From: Halorhabdus sp. CBA1104 | Lineage (GTDB): Archaea; Halobacteriota; Halobacteria; Halobacteriales; Haloarculaceae | NCBI RefSeq assembly: GCF_009690625.1 | Contig: NZ_CP033878.1 | Location: 620,001 to 684,000, forward strand | Length of the DNA stretch: 64,000 nt | Reading direction: 5' to 3' | Shown: positions 1 to 12,192 of the stretch, in pieces | Layout: every line of letters begins with the position of its first letter | Numbering within the stretch: position 1 is the first letter of the stretch | Notes under the pieces: model-generated | Seen by the model: the letters and a program-made list of their open reading frames with translations, nothing else | Told to the model about the DNA's origin: nothing | The model's database searches: none | Translations under genes and position numbers: made by a program

Positions 1-111
1 GATCTATACGGCGGGGACGTCTGGTTCGAAGACAACGATCCGCGGGGTGCGATCGCCGTCCTCGAATTTCAGCGAGGCGACACAGAGCAGGCGTTCTCAT
101 CAGCCGAGTAG
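1..111 (+). CDS. C-terminal end of a sensor histidine kinase (partial)
   Basis: The window opens inside a gene. Its last 36 residues read DLYGGDVWFEDNDPRGAI and end shortly after. A GG turn, a short strand, an N-x-P-x-G turn and a final hydrophobic strand are the usual end of the HATPase_c domain of two-component sensor kinases. Only this tail is present, so input domains, membrane segments and the phospho-accepting histidine lie outside. The stop is followed 79 bases later by the next gene on the same strand. The assignment rests on the fold signature alone. Confidence 0.5.
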   Translation, partial: DLYGGDVWFEDNDPRGAIAVLEFQRGDTEQAFSSAE

Positions 112-189
112 CGTGGGCAAGTGGCTTCGTTCCATTCCGGGACAAGCCAACAGGGAAAGGCCTATTCACCAACCAGCACAAGCCGAGCC

Positions 190-1500
190 ATGATCGGCGT
201 CGTCGGGGGCGGAATCGCCGGACTGGCGGCCGCCCACCGCCTCCAGGAGCAGGGTCGAGCCGTTCGTGTCTTCGAGGCGAACACGGACCTCGGTGGTCTC
301 GCAGCGACCTACGAGACCGCCGGCGATCCAATCGAGCAGTTCTACCACCATCTCTCGAAATCCGAAGAGACGATCGTCGAGTGGATCGACGAACTGGGCC
401 TGGACTCGGCTCTGGAGTGGCGCTACGGCAGCGACGCCTACTACGTCGACGGTGTTGTCCATCCGATGGACAAGCCCTGGGAGATTCTGGCCTATCCACA
501 CCTCTCGATCTACGACAAGTTCCGGCTGGGCATGCTCGTCCTCGATGTCGACGTTCGCGGCGGGATCCCCTCTTTTGACACCTACGAGCGCTTGGAGGAC
601 TTCGAGGACGTTCCGGTCAAGGAGTTTATCCTCGATCACACCTCCCGTGGCTGTTTCGAGCGCTTCTTCAAACCGCTCTTGGAGGCCAAATTCGGTGACC
701 GGTGGACGGACGTCAGTGCGGCCTGGTTGCTCGGTCGTGTGAAGTTCCGTGGCGAGCGGGACATCCTCAAGGGAGAACTGCTTGGCTACCTCGACGGTGG
801 GTTCGGCCGGGTGATCGACGCGCTGATCGAATCCGTCGGTCGTGAGAACATCGTCATGGGCGCTCGCGTAACTGACGTGGGGATCGACGACGGGAGGGTC
901 GACTCGCTGACGGTCGAAACTGGCCAGACCCAGACCCACGACGTCGATAGCGTCGTCGTCGCGACGATGCCGGACGTCCTCGAGCAACTGACTGGCTACG
1001 AGTGTGCGATCGATTTCCAGGGGACGGTCTGTTCGGTCATCAGCATGGAGGCGTCGCTGACGGATACCTACTGGCTCAACATCGCCGACGAGGCACCGTT
1101 CGGCGCACTGATCGAACACACCAATTACGTCCCGCCCGAGCGATACGGGGGGGAACACCTCTTGTACGCCGTCAAGTACGTCCAGGATCTGGAGGACGAC
1201 CTCTGGCAGCAGGACGACGAGGGCGTCGAGGAAACCTGGCTCTCCGGGATCGAGGACCTGTTCCCGGAATTCGACCGCGAGACGGTCAATTGGATCGAAA
1301 CGGCACGGAATCCGAAGACGGCACCCGTCTACGAGCGCGGCTATCTCGATATGGTGGTGCCCTACGATCTGGGTGAAGACGTGGCCGCGGGCGTCTACTA
1401 TGCCGGGATGGCTTCCCAGGCCCAGTATCCGGAACGCTCGCTCAACGGCGCGATCGTCGCGGGCGAGCGGTGTGCTGACCTAATCCAGGAATCACAGTAG
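190..1500 (+). CDS. NAD(P)/FAD-dependent amine-oxidase-family oxidoreductase
   Basis: A 436-residue protein of the flavin amine oxidase / protoporphyrinogen oxidase-like superfamily. The N-terminus has the dinucleotide-binding fold GVVGGGIAGLAAAHRL, then an acidic residue ending strand 2 (VFEA) and a GGLA turn, as in FAD-binding Rossmann domains. The C-terminus has a second FAD contact around YYAGMASQAQYPERSLNGA, followed by a helix. The frame is open 23 codons further upstream, but the ATG at 190 sits directly before the nucleotide-binding strand and is the better start. No neighbour tells its substrate. Haloarchaeal relatives often sit in polysaccharide or carotenoid clusters, but nothing here supports either. 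Confidence 0.8.
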   Translation: MIGVVGGGIAGLAAAHRLQEQGRAVRVFEANTDLGGLAATYETAGDPIEQFYHHLSKSEETIVEWIDELGLDSALEWRYGSDAYYVDGVVHPMDKPWEILAYPHLSIYDKFRLGMLVLDVDVRGGIPSFDTYERLEDFEDVPVKEFILDHTSRGCFERFFKPLLEAKFGDRWTDVSAAWLLGRVKFRGERDILKGELLGYLDGGFGRVIDALIESVGRENIVMGARVTDVGIDDGRVDSLTVETGQTQTHDVDSVVVATMPDVLEQLTGYECAIDFQGTVCSVISMEASLTDTYWLNIADEAPFGALIEHTNYVPPERYGGEHLLYAVKYVQDLEDDLWQQDDEGVEETWLSGIEDLFPEFDRETVNWIETARNPKTAPVYERGYLDMVVPYDLGEDVAAGVYYAGMASQAQYPERSLNGAIVAGERCADLIQESQ

Positions 1501-1696
1501 TTCCCTTTGCGTTGAGTTGTGAGTCGACTACTCGCCACCGCAATCTTCTGGATTCGCCGACTGGTTACTTGATCATAGCCTGTCATAGAATAATACACAG
1601 CTATCGTAGAGATGCTCACTGTATGTGCGTATTGCTCATTGAAGCTTTGATCAAGCACCGGAATGTTCAACAAGTCGTGTGTTATTCTATACTGAC

Positions 1697-1912
1697 ATGG
1701 CTTCCCCAGAATCCGCGACTGAACAACTAGCGTCATCACTTCACCGCGGGCTCTTAGGGCTGTTTCTCGGAATAGTTGGTTTAATTGCTCTCCAATTAGC
1801 AGGGAGACTTCTGGTAGGGGAGTACCTGATCGGTATTATCGGTGTGATCGTTACACTTGGGACAGGCTACTGGATACTCTCGCTCTTTATCGAAGGCCTG
1901 CAGGAAAGATAA
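1697..1912 (+). CDS. small two-helix membrane protein, unknown function
   Basis: A 71-residue protein. A short polar N-terminus (MASPESATEQLASSLHRG) is followed by two hydrophobic segments, about residues 18-36 and 41-63, and a short charged tail. The ATG at 1697 is preferred to one six codons upstream because it begins the polar N-terminus. No family was recognised. The upstream region (1501-1690) is AT-richer than neighbouring coding DNA and may hold its promoter. Confidence 0.5.
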   Translation: MASPESATEQLASSLHRGLLGLFLGIVGLIALQLAGRLLVGEYLIGIIGVIVTLGTGYWILSLFIEGLQER

Positions 1913-1982
1913 GCCGGTAGTCTGTTCAACTGTACTGAGCGACTCACGAACTCCGTGGGAATCTTTCTCTGACACGCTCTGA

Positions 1983-2254
1983 TTATTGTTCACGACTATA
2001 GACGACAACCAATACAATCAAAACGAGATAGAGACAGGCGCGTTGCGAACGGCGATCCATCCTGGCGACTGCGCTGTGATTCCAAGCCACATCTCCGCGA
2101 TTCCGTATCCGAGAAGCGTCACGACGGCAGTCAACCAACCGATTGGGGGTTCGATCGATCCGCTGGCTGGCTGTTGGATGACACGCCGGGGATGATAACA
2201 CAATAGAACAAAACGGTTGCGCCTTGCAAATATGCCCAATGGGATCGTCTTCAT
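1983..2254 (-). CDS. small membrane protein, apparently frameshifted
   Basis: From the ATG at 2254 the minus strand encodes a polar N-terminus and one hydrophobic segment (GWLTAVVTLLGYGIAEMWLG), then meets a stop near 2018. In another frame the same strand continues into a second hydrophobic segment (LYLVLIVLVVVYSREQ) that stops at 1983. The span is 272 bases, one short of a whole number of codons. Adding one base near the GCGCC around 2040 would give a two-helix protein of about 90 residues. No family was recognised. It may be a real gene with a sequence error, a decayed gene, or chance. Confidence 0.35.
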
Positions 2255-2414
2255 ACCTGGATATTGGCGTTTTCACAGCGGCAACACAGCGCCGGAGGCT
2301 CGTTATCGACTACATAGAGGTTCTGGTTGCCGCTGATACCGTTTTCGTCGTCTCTCTTATGGGCGGCGAAGCGCTTGCAGGCTTCCTCTGAGAGACGACT
2401 GGGTTTTCGACATG

Positions 2415-2431
2415 TGCATACGTTGTATGCA
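2415..2431. promoter_or_regulatory. perfect palindrome upstream of the VOC gene
   Basis: TGCATAC and GTATGCA flank a 3-base centre, a perfect 7-base dyad 88 bases before the VOC gene start. Its size and symmetry fit a dimeric regulator site. No regulator gene is adjacent, so the role is inference. Confidence 0.3.
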
Positions 2432-2518
2432 GACTCACAAGGGTTTTCTCCGATCGAGATTGCCACCGATCTCTCGCTGACACAAACGCTTTTCGGCGCT
2501 GTCGCCGTCCACGAACCC

Positions 2519-2869
2519 ATGCCAGGGATAGTGTTCTTCGGCTCCGAGCAGTACGAATCGATCGCGTCGTTCTACGTCGAGGCCGTCGGCGCGACGGTCT
2601 GGCTCGAACAGTCTGCGTGTACAATTCTTCGGTACGACTCCTTTCTGTTCGGGTTTTGCGACCGCGAGACGGCCGAGACCGATGGCGTGTTGACCTTCGT
2701 CACCGAGACGCGGGACGGTGTCGACACTTACTACGAGCGACTCGCCGACCGGGCTCGTGGCCCACCGACGGTAAACGAGGAGTACGACATTTACCAGTTC
2801 TTCGCCGAGGACCCCGAGGGACGGACTATGGAGTTCCAGACGTTCCGCCACGATACGGACCCGGTATAG
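2519..2869 (+). CDS. VOC (glyoxalase/bleomycin-resistance) superfamily protein
   Basis: A 116-residue protein with the paired beta-alpha-beta-beta-beta pattern of the vicinal oxygen chelate fold. It opens MPGIVFFGSEQYESIASFYV, where the helix after strand 1 is typical, and closes with YDIYQFFAEDPEGRTMEFQTF, where the DPEGR turn and the ME strand are the hallmark C-terminal metal-site strand. A frame open 64 codons further upstream lacks domain character, so the ATG at 2519 is chosen. Substrate cannot be predicted. It is a lone gene facing a convergent neighbour. Confidence 0.72.
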   Translation: MPGIVFFGSEQYESIASFYVEAVGATVWLEQSACTILRYDSFLFGFCDRETAETDGVLTFVTETRDGVDTYYERLADRARGPPTVNEEYDIYQFFAEDPEGRTMEFQTFRHDTDPV

Positions 2870-2891
2870 CTGGGGTCACCCGACCGGCCAC

Positions 2892-3497
2892 TCAGGATTC
2901 GATCTCGCTGTCGACGGAAGTCGGGTCGACGCCTGGGGCTTTTTCGACGTCGACTTCCTCGGGTTCTTCCCCGCCACCGATCACGACCTCGCCGTCGTCG
3001 GTCTCGACGTACACGTCGTCGGCAAAGCCACCGATCGCGTGTGGGTGGTCGGGATCGTCGAGTTTTTCCGGCGTCGAGGGGGCGTCGGGTAATCCGCCCG
3101 CGGGCGCAAAGTCGCCGAGGGGATCGTCGATCGAGATGCCGTGGGCGTCGAAGAAGTCGGCGTAGCGGTCGTAGTGGGCTTCGATCTCGTCGACGGGGAA
3201 CTCCATCATTTCGGTCCAGCCGTGGTTGTAGAAGTCGAAGTTGGCCTGGGCGTGGGTGATTTCGCGGGCCTCGGCCTCCGGATACCCCTCTCTCAGCGCG
3301 ACGACGTAGGTGTCCATCGTCGCGTCGAACAGCGCTTCGAGGCGCTCGCGACGTTCTTCGCGGCGGTCCTCGTCGGCCCAGTCTAAGAAGAAATCGGTAT
3401 GAATATCGACGAGACGGTCGGCCACCATGTCGCCGACGACTGGTGCCGTCAGGCTTTGCTTTGCCGCCCAGTGTTTGACACTTTGCTTGATCTTCAT
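2892..3497 (-). CDS. uncharacterised haloarchaeal acidic protein (DUF6149-like)
   Basis: A 201-residue protein starting MKIKQSVKHWAAKQ. The first 110 residues are helical and charged with many conserved-looking aromatics (DFFLDWADEDRREER; FDFYNHGWTEMMEFP). The last 80 are acidic, proline- and glycine-rich and probably disordered. Size and opening fit my recollection of the haloarchaeal family DUF6149, but that label is from memory. A longer open frame upstream is not protein-like, and the ATG at 3497 is a good start. No function is known to me. Confidence 0.65.
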   Translation of the reverse strand: MKIKQSVKHWAAKQSLTAPVVGDMVADRLVDIHTDFFLDWADEDRREERRERLEALFDATMDTYVVALREGYPEAEAREITHAQANFDFYNHGWTEMMEFPVDEIEAHYDRYADFFDAHGISIDDPLGDFAPAGGLPDAPSTPEKLDDPDHPHAIGGFADDVYVETDDGEVVIGGGEEPEEVDVEKAPGVDPTSVDSEIES

Positions 3498-3704
3498 GTG
3501 CCTGACTCTTGGCTGGCCAGGTACATCAACGTCCGGGAGTCGGTAGCTCGCCGCCCGTCGACTGCCGAGCACGCCAGCCCCTCTGTGGGTGATCGCCCGC
3601 ATTGTCGGTCCGTGGCAGATCCGGGCAGACGATCGGGAACCAGCTACTACTGCCGATTGCAGCGATAGCAATCCACATTAGGCCCCGGTTCCAATACCGC
3701 GAGC

Positions 3705-4961
3705 ATGACCACGGCCCACGTAATCCTCGGCGATGGCATCGCGGGTAGTTCTGCCGCGGAGACGATCCGCGAGGCTGCTCCCGACGCCGACGTGACTGTC
3801 ATTACCGAGGAAGGCGAACCCCTCTACAATCGGATCCTCATCAAGGAGTTCGCCAAGGGGAAACTCCCGGAGGCCCCCATCGCGATCCACGAGGAAGAGT
3901 GGTACGACGAACGCGACATCGACCTCCGACTCAACACGCGCGTCACGAGCGTCGACACCGATAGCCAGACCGTCGAGACCGACGACGGGGAGACAATCGC
4001 CTACGACAAACTCCTCGTGGCGACCGGTGGCACGCCGATCGGACTGCCCGTCGAAAATAGCGACGCCGACGGGATCCATCACTTTTGGACCTTCGAGGAC
4101 GCGCGTCGCATCCGCCAGCACGCAAGCGAGGCCGAAACTGGCGTCGTCGTCGGGGCCGGACTGCTCGGGATCGACCTCGCGGCGATCTGTGGCGCTCAGG
4201 GCGTCGACGCCGAGTATCTCATGCGGGGCAACCGCTGGTGGCGGTACGCGCTCACGCTCGACGGTGCCGAGATGATCCACGAGGCCCTTCGAGACTTAGG
4301 CGTGACGCCGGTCTTCGAGAGCGGCATCGAACGCTTCGAAGTCGACGACGACGGACACGTCTCCGGGGCAATCGACTCCAACGGCGAGTTCCACGACGCG
4401 GAGTTTGCGGCCGTTGCCGTCGGACTCGATTACAACACCGAGTTTCTCCAGGAGACGCCCGTCGAACTGGACGACGGGATCGTCGTCGACGAGCACATGC
4501 GAACGAACGTCGAGAACGTCTATGCAGCCGGCGATCTCACACGGTACTTCGACGTCATTCTCGACGAGCGCGCGCAGAATGGCTCCTGGGGCAGCGCTAA
4601 AGAGCAGGGTGCCGTCGCCGGCCAGAACATGGTCGCCGACGAGCCTGCAGCGACGTTCCGGTACGTGCCGACGTACTCGATCACGCACTTTGAGTTCCCC
4701 TTTCTCTCCTTTGGGCACCCGACGCTTGGCGACCAGTCCGCCCAGCGCACGTACAGCGACGAGGAGTGGCGCCGACTCACGTTCAAAGACGGGCGGCTGA
4801 TCGGTGGCGTCCTGGTCGGCGATCTCTCTCAACAGAGTGCATTCAAACGCATCATCCGTCAGGAACGGCCCGTCGGCGACCAGACGGACCTGCTTCTCGA
4901 ACCCGAGGTCGATCTGGACGCTCTGGCTGCCCCTGCGGTCGAACAGTCGGTCGTCGATTGA
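3705..4961 (+). CDS. NAD(P)H/FAD-dependent reductase, nitrite/rubredoxin reductase type
   Basis: A 418-residue pyridine-nucleotide-disulphide oxidoreductase family protein. FAD binding: residues 4-20 HVILGDGIAGSSAAETI. Early motif EPLYNRILIKEFAKGK is characteristic of NirB-like and rubredoxin reductase-like flavoproteins. Second Rossmann motif, for NAD(P): GVVVGAGLLGIDLAAI near residue 150. The FAD-ribityl contact is VYAAGDLTRYFD near 270. There is no redox-active CxxC, so it is not a disulphide reductase. It presumably passes electrons from NAD(P)H to a small carrier. No rubredoxin or ferredoxin gene is adjacent, so the partner is unknown. Confidence 0.82.
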   Translation: MTTAHVILGDGIAGSSAAETIREAAPDADVTVITEEGEPLYNRILIKEFAKGKLPEAPIAIHEEEWYDERDIDLRLNTRVTSVDTDSQTVETDDGETIAYDKLLVATGGTPIGLPVENSDADGIHHFWTFEDARRIRQHASEAETGVVVGAGLLGIDLAAICGAQGVDAEYLMRGNRWWRYALTLDGAEMIHEALRDLGVTPVFESGIERFEVDDDGHVSGAIDSNGEFHDAEFAAVAVGLDYNTEFLQETPVELDDGIVVDEHMRTNVENVYAAGDLTRYFDVILDERAQNGSWGSAKEQGAVAGQNMVADEPAATFRYVPTYSITHFEFPFLSFGHPTLGDQSAQRTYSDEEWRRLTFKDGRLIGGVLVGDLSQQSAFKRIIRQERPVGDQTDLLLEPEVDLDALAAPAVEQSVVD

Positions 4962-5040
4962 CCCCTCCAGTCGGGCGTATCGACACCGTTTTGCACACCA
5001 GTCCGCTGGTTGGGGTATGCACGGCGATTCGGGCGGCGAG

Positions 5041-5433
5041 ATGACTCTCGCCTTCGATCTGGACGCGTTGCAGCGATTCGCCCACCCCGACGCTGTTTTC
5101 AACGACGCTCGGACGTGGAGCGAGTACGTCGGCATCGTCTCCGAGGAGCCAACCTACGTCGTCACGAATTTCGCCCGTAAACATCGGGTCCGTCAGGACT
5201 TTTTCTCCGGGCCGCGCGGGCGCAAAGACAGTCTCGAGTCGGTCAAAGGCCAGTTCGAAACCCCGCGGTACGTCTACGTCGGGACCGACGAGGACGCAAA
5301 GGCACTGGCCAACGAGCAGGGGTGGGAGTATCTCGACGTCGAAGACGCCGCCGAGGCTGCCGAGTGGGAGCTTGGCGAGCCGGAATCGCCGGCCCAGGCC
5401 GAGCAAGACGAGACGCGCGAGGACTGGCCCTGA
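5041..5433 (+). CDS. haloarchaeal protein of unknown function (DUF7124-like)
   Basis: A 130-residue acidic protein beginning MTLAFDLDALQRFAHPDAVF. It contains a compact alpha/beta stretch with YVGIVSEEPTYVVTNFARKH and FETPRYVYVGTDEDAKALA, then an acidic tail probably disordered. An in-frame ATG at 5017 would add eight residues of no character. The opening matches a haloarchaea-only family I recall as DUF7124; the number is uncertain. It sits between a flavin reductase and another haloarchaeal orphan on the same strand without tight coupling. Confidence 0.65.
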   Translation: MTLAFDLDALQRFAHPDAVFNDARTWSEYVGIVSEEPTYVVTNFARKHRVRQDFFSGPRGRKDSLESVKGQFETPRYVYVGTDEDAKALANEQGWEYLDVEDAAEAAEWELGEPESPAQAEQDETREDWP

Positions 5434-5500
5434 ACCACCGGTCTCGGGTGGCCTTGCACCCTTCGAGCCGTTTAACCCCGCTGGCGAGCAACATCCGGCG

Positions 5501-6031
5501 ATGACATCGCCTCGCGTTCCCGGTGCGGGTGACCGTTTCGAACTCCCTTGTGGCGAGTCCGTCGGCCTGTCGACACTCGACATGGGCATGCGGGAGTTCG
5601 ACTGTGACTGTGGTGACACCCACGCCGTGGTCATGGATGTCCACCCGCCCGGTCGCTTCCTCCCGGAGTTTCTCGTCGACGTGCTCAGAGAGACCGTCGA
5701 GACGACAGACGAAGCCGACCAGCTGGGCACCGTCCACCTCATGGGCATCGTCTTAGAGGAGTTTCCCGACGCCGTCCTCGCCAAAGACGTCGAAGACGAC
5801 GGTGACATTGGCTGCGGACTGGTGTGGGTCACTGACTTTGACTCCCGGCGACTCCACGAAATCGTCGTCGAGCTCGTCGTCGAACTGATGGAACACGCCG
5901 TCAGCCACGCCGACGACGAGGCCGCGATCGACGCCTTCGAAACCGAAATGGCCGAGTTCGACGTAGGCGAATTCGTCGAGACCTACCGCCACCAGCGGGA
6001 CTTCGAAGGCGAGTACGACTCGGCAGCGTGA
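5501..6031 (+). CDS. DUF5815 family protein
   Basis: A 176-residue protein strongly resembling the haloarchaeal family DUF5815: near residue 24 it reads MGMREFDCDCGDTHAVVMDV, a CDC-x-C-like metal or structural motif, and later WVTDFDSRRLHEIVVELVVE followed by LMEHAVSHADD. The frame is open 43 codons upstream of the ATG at 5501, but that part is low-complexity and unlike the family. The family function is not known. The paired cysteines and histidines suggest metal binding, which is inference. Confidence 0.75.
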   Translation: MTSPRVPGAGDRFELPCGESVGLSTLDMGMREFDCDCGDTHAVVMDVHPPGRFLPEFLVDVLRETVETTDEADQLGTVHLMGIVLEEFPDAVLAKDVEDDGDIGCGLVWVTDFDSRRLHEIVVELVVELMEHAVSHADDEAAIDAFETEMAEFDVGEFVETYRHQRDFEGEYDSAA

Positions 6032-6140
6032 CTTGGTGTGTGACAGTATCACGATCCGTCCCGTTTGTGTGACACCTAATTCCGTCCGTGTCCGGCGTTC
6101 CGGGTTGAACGGTCGTCAGACGCCAGTCTGACGGTGTTTA

Positions 6141-6395
6141 ATGGGGTATGAGGCTGTATGTCATACCATGCTACATCACGGCGACTTCGAGACGATTCGA
6201 GCCGTGATCCGCGAGGCCGATCGCGACGGTCCCCTCACCGCCCGGGAGATACTCGACTTGCTCGAAGACCACGGCGAATCCTTCGACAGTGCCCATCAGG
6301 TGGCGACTGTTCTGGGCCGACACGCCGAGACGGGCGAGATCGAAGTCATTCGGGGCCAGCCGTACCGTTATCGCTTCGACGAGCGGGGTCGGTGA
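6141..6395 (+). CDS. small predicted winged-helix protein
   Basis: An 84-residue protein; an internal ATG at 6168 (MLHHGDFETIRAVIREAD) is an equally good start. The layout is helix (DFETIRAVIREAD), helix-turn-helix (LTAREILDLLEDHGESFDS then AHQVATVLGRHAETG) and a short wing (EIEVIRGQPYRYRF). That is the winged-helix plan common in small archaeal DNA-binding proteins. No partner domain is present, and neither target nor ligand can be inferred. It precedes the Agl23-like gene by 60 bases on the same strand. Confidence 0.6.
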   Translation: MGYEAVCHTMLHHGDFETIRAVIREADRDGPLTAREILDLLEDHGESFDSAHQVATVLGRHAETGEIEVIRGQPYRYRFDERGR

Positions 6396-6455
6396 GGGGG
6401 ACCGCTGGCGGTGTCCGCTCGATCGCCGACCGGAACACGTTTTTAGCCCTCATTC

Positions 6456-8174
6456 GTGGCCGAAGCCGTGCAGCGTCTCCATGATCGTCCCTGGCTCAGG
6501 GATCCGCGTCGAGCACTCGCCCTCGTCGTCGTGGTCGCGCTCACCGTCAGGCTGGCTGGACTCGGCGTTCGCGTCGCCCACTGGGACGAGGGGCGGGTCG
6601 GTTACTGGATTCTCCGGACTGCCGCGAGCGGGCACTGGGAGTATCGCCCGATCATCCACGGGCCGTTCGTCCAGCACGTCACGCGGTGGGTGATCGCGGT
6701 CGCTGGCGCGTCGGATTTCGTCATGCGGCTCCCGGTCGCCATCCTTGGGAGCCTCTTCCCGCTGTCGGCACTGCTCTTTCGAACGCGTCTGCAGGATACT
6801 GAAACAATCGCGCTCGGTGTCGTGTTGGCTCTCAACCCCCTCCTGCTGTATTACTCGCGGTTCATGCGGAGCGATCTACCCCTGGCTGTCTTCGCGTTCG
6901 TTACCTTCGGCGCGCTCGTGGCCGCGATCGATACTGATCGACGGCGCTACCTGCACTTGGCGGCCATCGCCTTCGCGCTGGCGTTGACCACCAAGGAGAA
7001 CGCGATTCTCTATCCCGTCTCCTGGCTGGGTGCGATCGTGATGGTCGGTGTCGGCGCTGCTGTGGCCGCTCGTCGCCACGGCCGTGATCCGATCGATCCC
7101 GTTCGGTCGGGGCTCGCTGCCGCGATGGGACGCGTGCGATCGTGGGGGCGGACGCTACTCCTCATCCCGCTTGAGATGCTCCCCGTTCTCGTGTTTTTCT
7201 ATGCGCCACGGTCGCCGGACCCCGACGCTGGATTGTGGAGCGCCCTCGCCGACCCGTCGCTCCTCCCGCGGGTTGTGTGGGACGCGACCGTCGGCTCGGC
7301 GGGTGCCTTCGCCGACCTCTGGCTCGCGCCGGATATGCACGCCCATCCGTACGCTCCTTATCTGGCGCACTTCGGGGCCGTCCTCGCCCTCGCCGCCGCG
7401 GCGACGGTCGTTTTCGCGGTGGTTGCGATTCGCTGGCACCCGCGCCCGCTCGTGGCTTTCTGTGGCTGGTGGGCGCTGTCGGCGGTCGTCGGCTACCCCT
7501 ATGTCGCTGACATCAAGGCCCCGTGGCTCGCCGTCCACGTCGTCGTCGCGCTGGCGATCCCGGCGGCGATCGGACTCGTTGCCGTCTTCGATCGGCTCCC
7601 AACGGTGGGTCTCGACGGCCACACTGTCGCGACTGTTGGGCTCGCAGCGCTGTTGGTCAGCTCGGGGGCGTTCGTCGTCGGCTCCAGTGCCCTCATCACC
7701 TACCAGCAACCGCCACACGGACTCAATGTCGTCGCACAAGGTGGCCAGCCGGGCGGCGACCTCCGGCCGATCGTCGAGGATCTCCAGACGGCCGCGGCCA
7801 CCAACGAGGGGGCCGACGTGCTATACTACGGTGATATCGCCGTCGCCAACGAGTCTCATAACGACCAGCCGCCGGCCGCGAGCAACTGGTACGATCGCCT
7901 CCCGCTGCCGTGGTACACCGAGGCGACCGGTGCGACCGTGACCAGCGCGGCCGATATCGATTCGCTGCCGGCCGATCCACCGCCGGTCGTGATCGCCGAT
8001 AGTACCCAGCGCGATGTGCTCCACGCCCGGCTTCCGGGGTACAGCGTCCGTGAGGAAGCCGTCTTGCTGCGTCCCGGTCCCGTGACGATCGGTGCGTTCG
8101 GCTTCGAGTATGAACTCGGCGGCCAGACGTACGTGTTCTTCGTCGACCGGGCTGCACTGGCGACCGGCGGGTAA
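6456..8174 (+). CDS. flippase activity-associated protein, Agl23 type
   Basis: A 572-residue polytopic membrane protein starting at GTG 6456, with the first hydrophobic segment at about residues 20-37. The first extracytoplasmic loop has the Asp-Glu pair HWDEGRVGYWI seen in GT39/GT-C type glycosyltransferases. Roughly ten further membrane segments follow to about residue 420, then a soluble C-terminal domain of about 150 residues. These traits match the archaeal family named flippase activity-associated protein Agl23 (TIGR03663), implicated in moving or modifying dolichol-linked glycans. No other glycosylation gene is adjacent. Specificity is unknown. Confidence 0.75.
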   Translation: MAEAVQRLHDRPWLRDPRRALALVVVVALTVRLAGLGVRVAHWDEGRVGYWILRTAASGHWEYRPIIHGPFVQHVTRWVIAVAGASDFVMRLPVAILGSLFPLSALLFRTRLQDTETIALGVVLALNPLLLYYSRFMRSDLPLAVFAFVTFGALVAAIDTDRRRYLHLAAIAFALALTTKENAILYPVSWLGAIVMVGVGAAVAARRHGRDPIDPVRSGLAAAMGRVRSWGRTLLLIPLEMLPVLVFFYAPRSPDPDAGLWSALADPSLLPRVVWDATVGSAGAFADLWLAPDMHAHPYAPYLAHFGAVLALAAAATVVFAVVAIRWHPRPLVAFCGWWALSAVVGYPYVADIKAPWLAVHVVVALAIPAAIGLVAVFDRLPTVGLDGHTVATVGLAALLVSSGAFVVGSSALITYQQPPHGLNVVAQGGQPGGDLRPIVEDLQTAAATNEGADVLYYGDIAVANESHNDQPPAASNWYDRLPLPWYTEATGATVTSAADIDSLPADPPPVVIADSTQRDVLHARLPGYSVREEAVLLRPGPVTIGAFGFEYELGGQTYVFFVDRAALATGG

Positions 8175-8228
8175 GCACCGAATACGATTTTCGAAATTCA
8201 CTTGCGAGTATCGTAACCCTTCGCCGGA

Positions 8229-8235
8229 TTTATTA
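8229..8235 (+). promoter_or_regulatory. TATA box of carB, probably leaderless transcript
   Basis: TTTATTA lies 25 bases before the carB ATG, the spacing of an archaeal TATA box to a start site at or just before the start codon. This predicts a leaderless or nearly leaderless mRNA. Confidence 0.5.
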
Positions 8236-8259
8236 CGACGAACGAACTCCAGATGCACA

Positions 8260-11499
<3,240 letters not shown>

Positions 11500-11500
11500 G

Positions 11501-12127
11501 ATGAGTACCGACCGAACCGAGAAAGCGCTGCGCTCGTTTCTCGGCGACGACGAGCAACTGCGCGAAACCTGGGTCGTCGACGGAATCACTCGCGGTCTCT
11601 CGCTTTCAGTCCCGACACTGGGCGGCGCGGAGACGCTGGGGATGACAGATCAGCGATTGCTCTGGCTCGACGAGGAACTCGAAACCGTCGCTCTCGAGCA
11701 GGTCCAGGATCTCGAATCGACGTCGATGCAGCCGTCCGGGGCTGGACTGCTAGCTGGTCTTGGCGGTCTGGCGCTGGTATTTGGCTTGCTGGTGACTCCC
11801 ATCCTCTGGCTCTTCGTCGACGTGTCGGCCCAGGTGGCGCTGTCTCCGATCGTCATTGGCGCGGTGCTGTTTGCCGCCGGCCTGGCCGGGTCGCGGCTGC
11901 GTGACGACAGTGACGATCAGCCGGCCCAACACTACCTCCAGATCAGAACGAGCGAGGCGACCGTCCAGGTGTTCGCTGACGACGCGGACGTCGACGACAT
12001 TCGTGAGACAATTGCGGCAACCACCGAGGAGACGACTACTGACGGGATGACCGCCGAGGGGGACGCCACCGAGGAACAAGTCAGTGAGGGGACGACCACT
12101 GACGAGGAAGTCAGCGAGCAGACCTAG
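11501..12127 (+). CDS. membrane protein with PH-like N-terminal domain, unknown function
   Basis: A 208-residue protein starting one base after the carB stop, so probably co-transcribed. Residues 1-70 resemble a small PH/GRAM-like beta domain (GMTDQRLLWLDEELETVALEQV, the usual form of bacterial PH-like domains). Two hydrophobic segments follow, about residues 85-107 and 110-128, then a short soluble part and a low-complexity tail of repeated T-T-D-E and E-V-S-E motifs. No enzyme motif is seen. Coupling to carB looks positional rather than functional. Confidence 0.6.
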   Translation: MSTDRTEKALRSFLGDDEQLRETWVVDGITRGLSLSVPTLGGAETLGMTDQRLLWLDEELETVALEQVQDLESTSMQPSGAGLLAGLGGLALVFGLLVTPILWLFVDVSAQVALSPIVIGAVLFAAGLAGSRLRDDSDDQPAQHYLQIRTSEATVQVFADDADVDDIRETIAATTEETTTDGMTAEGDATEEQVSEGTTTDEEVSEQT

Positions 12128-12192
12128 ACGAGGCCAACCGTCGCATCGAACGGATCGGCAAACACTTTCCCCCGGCCCTCCGTAGGGCGGGT

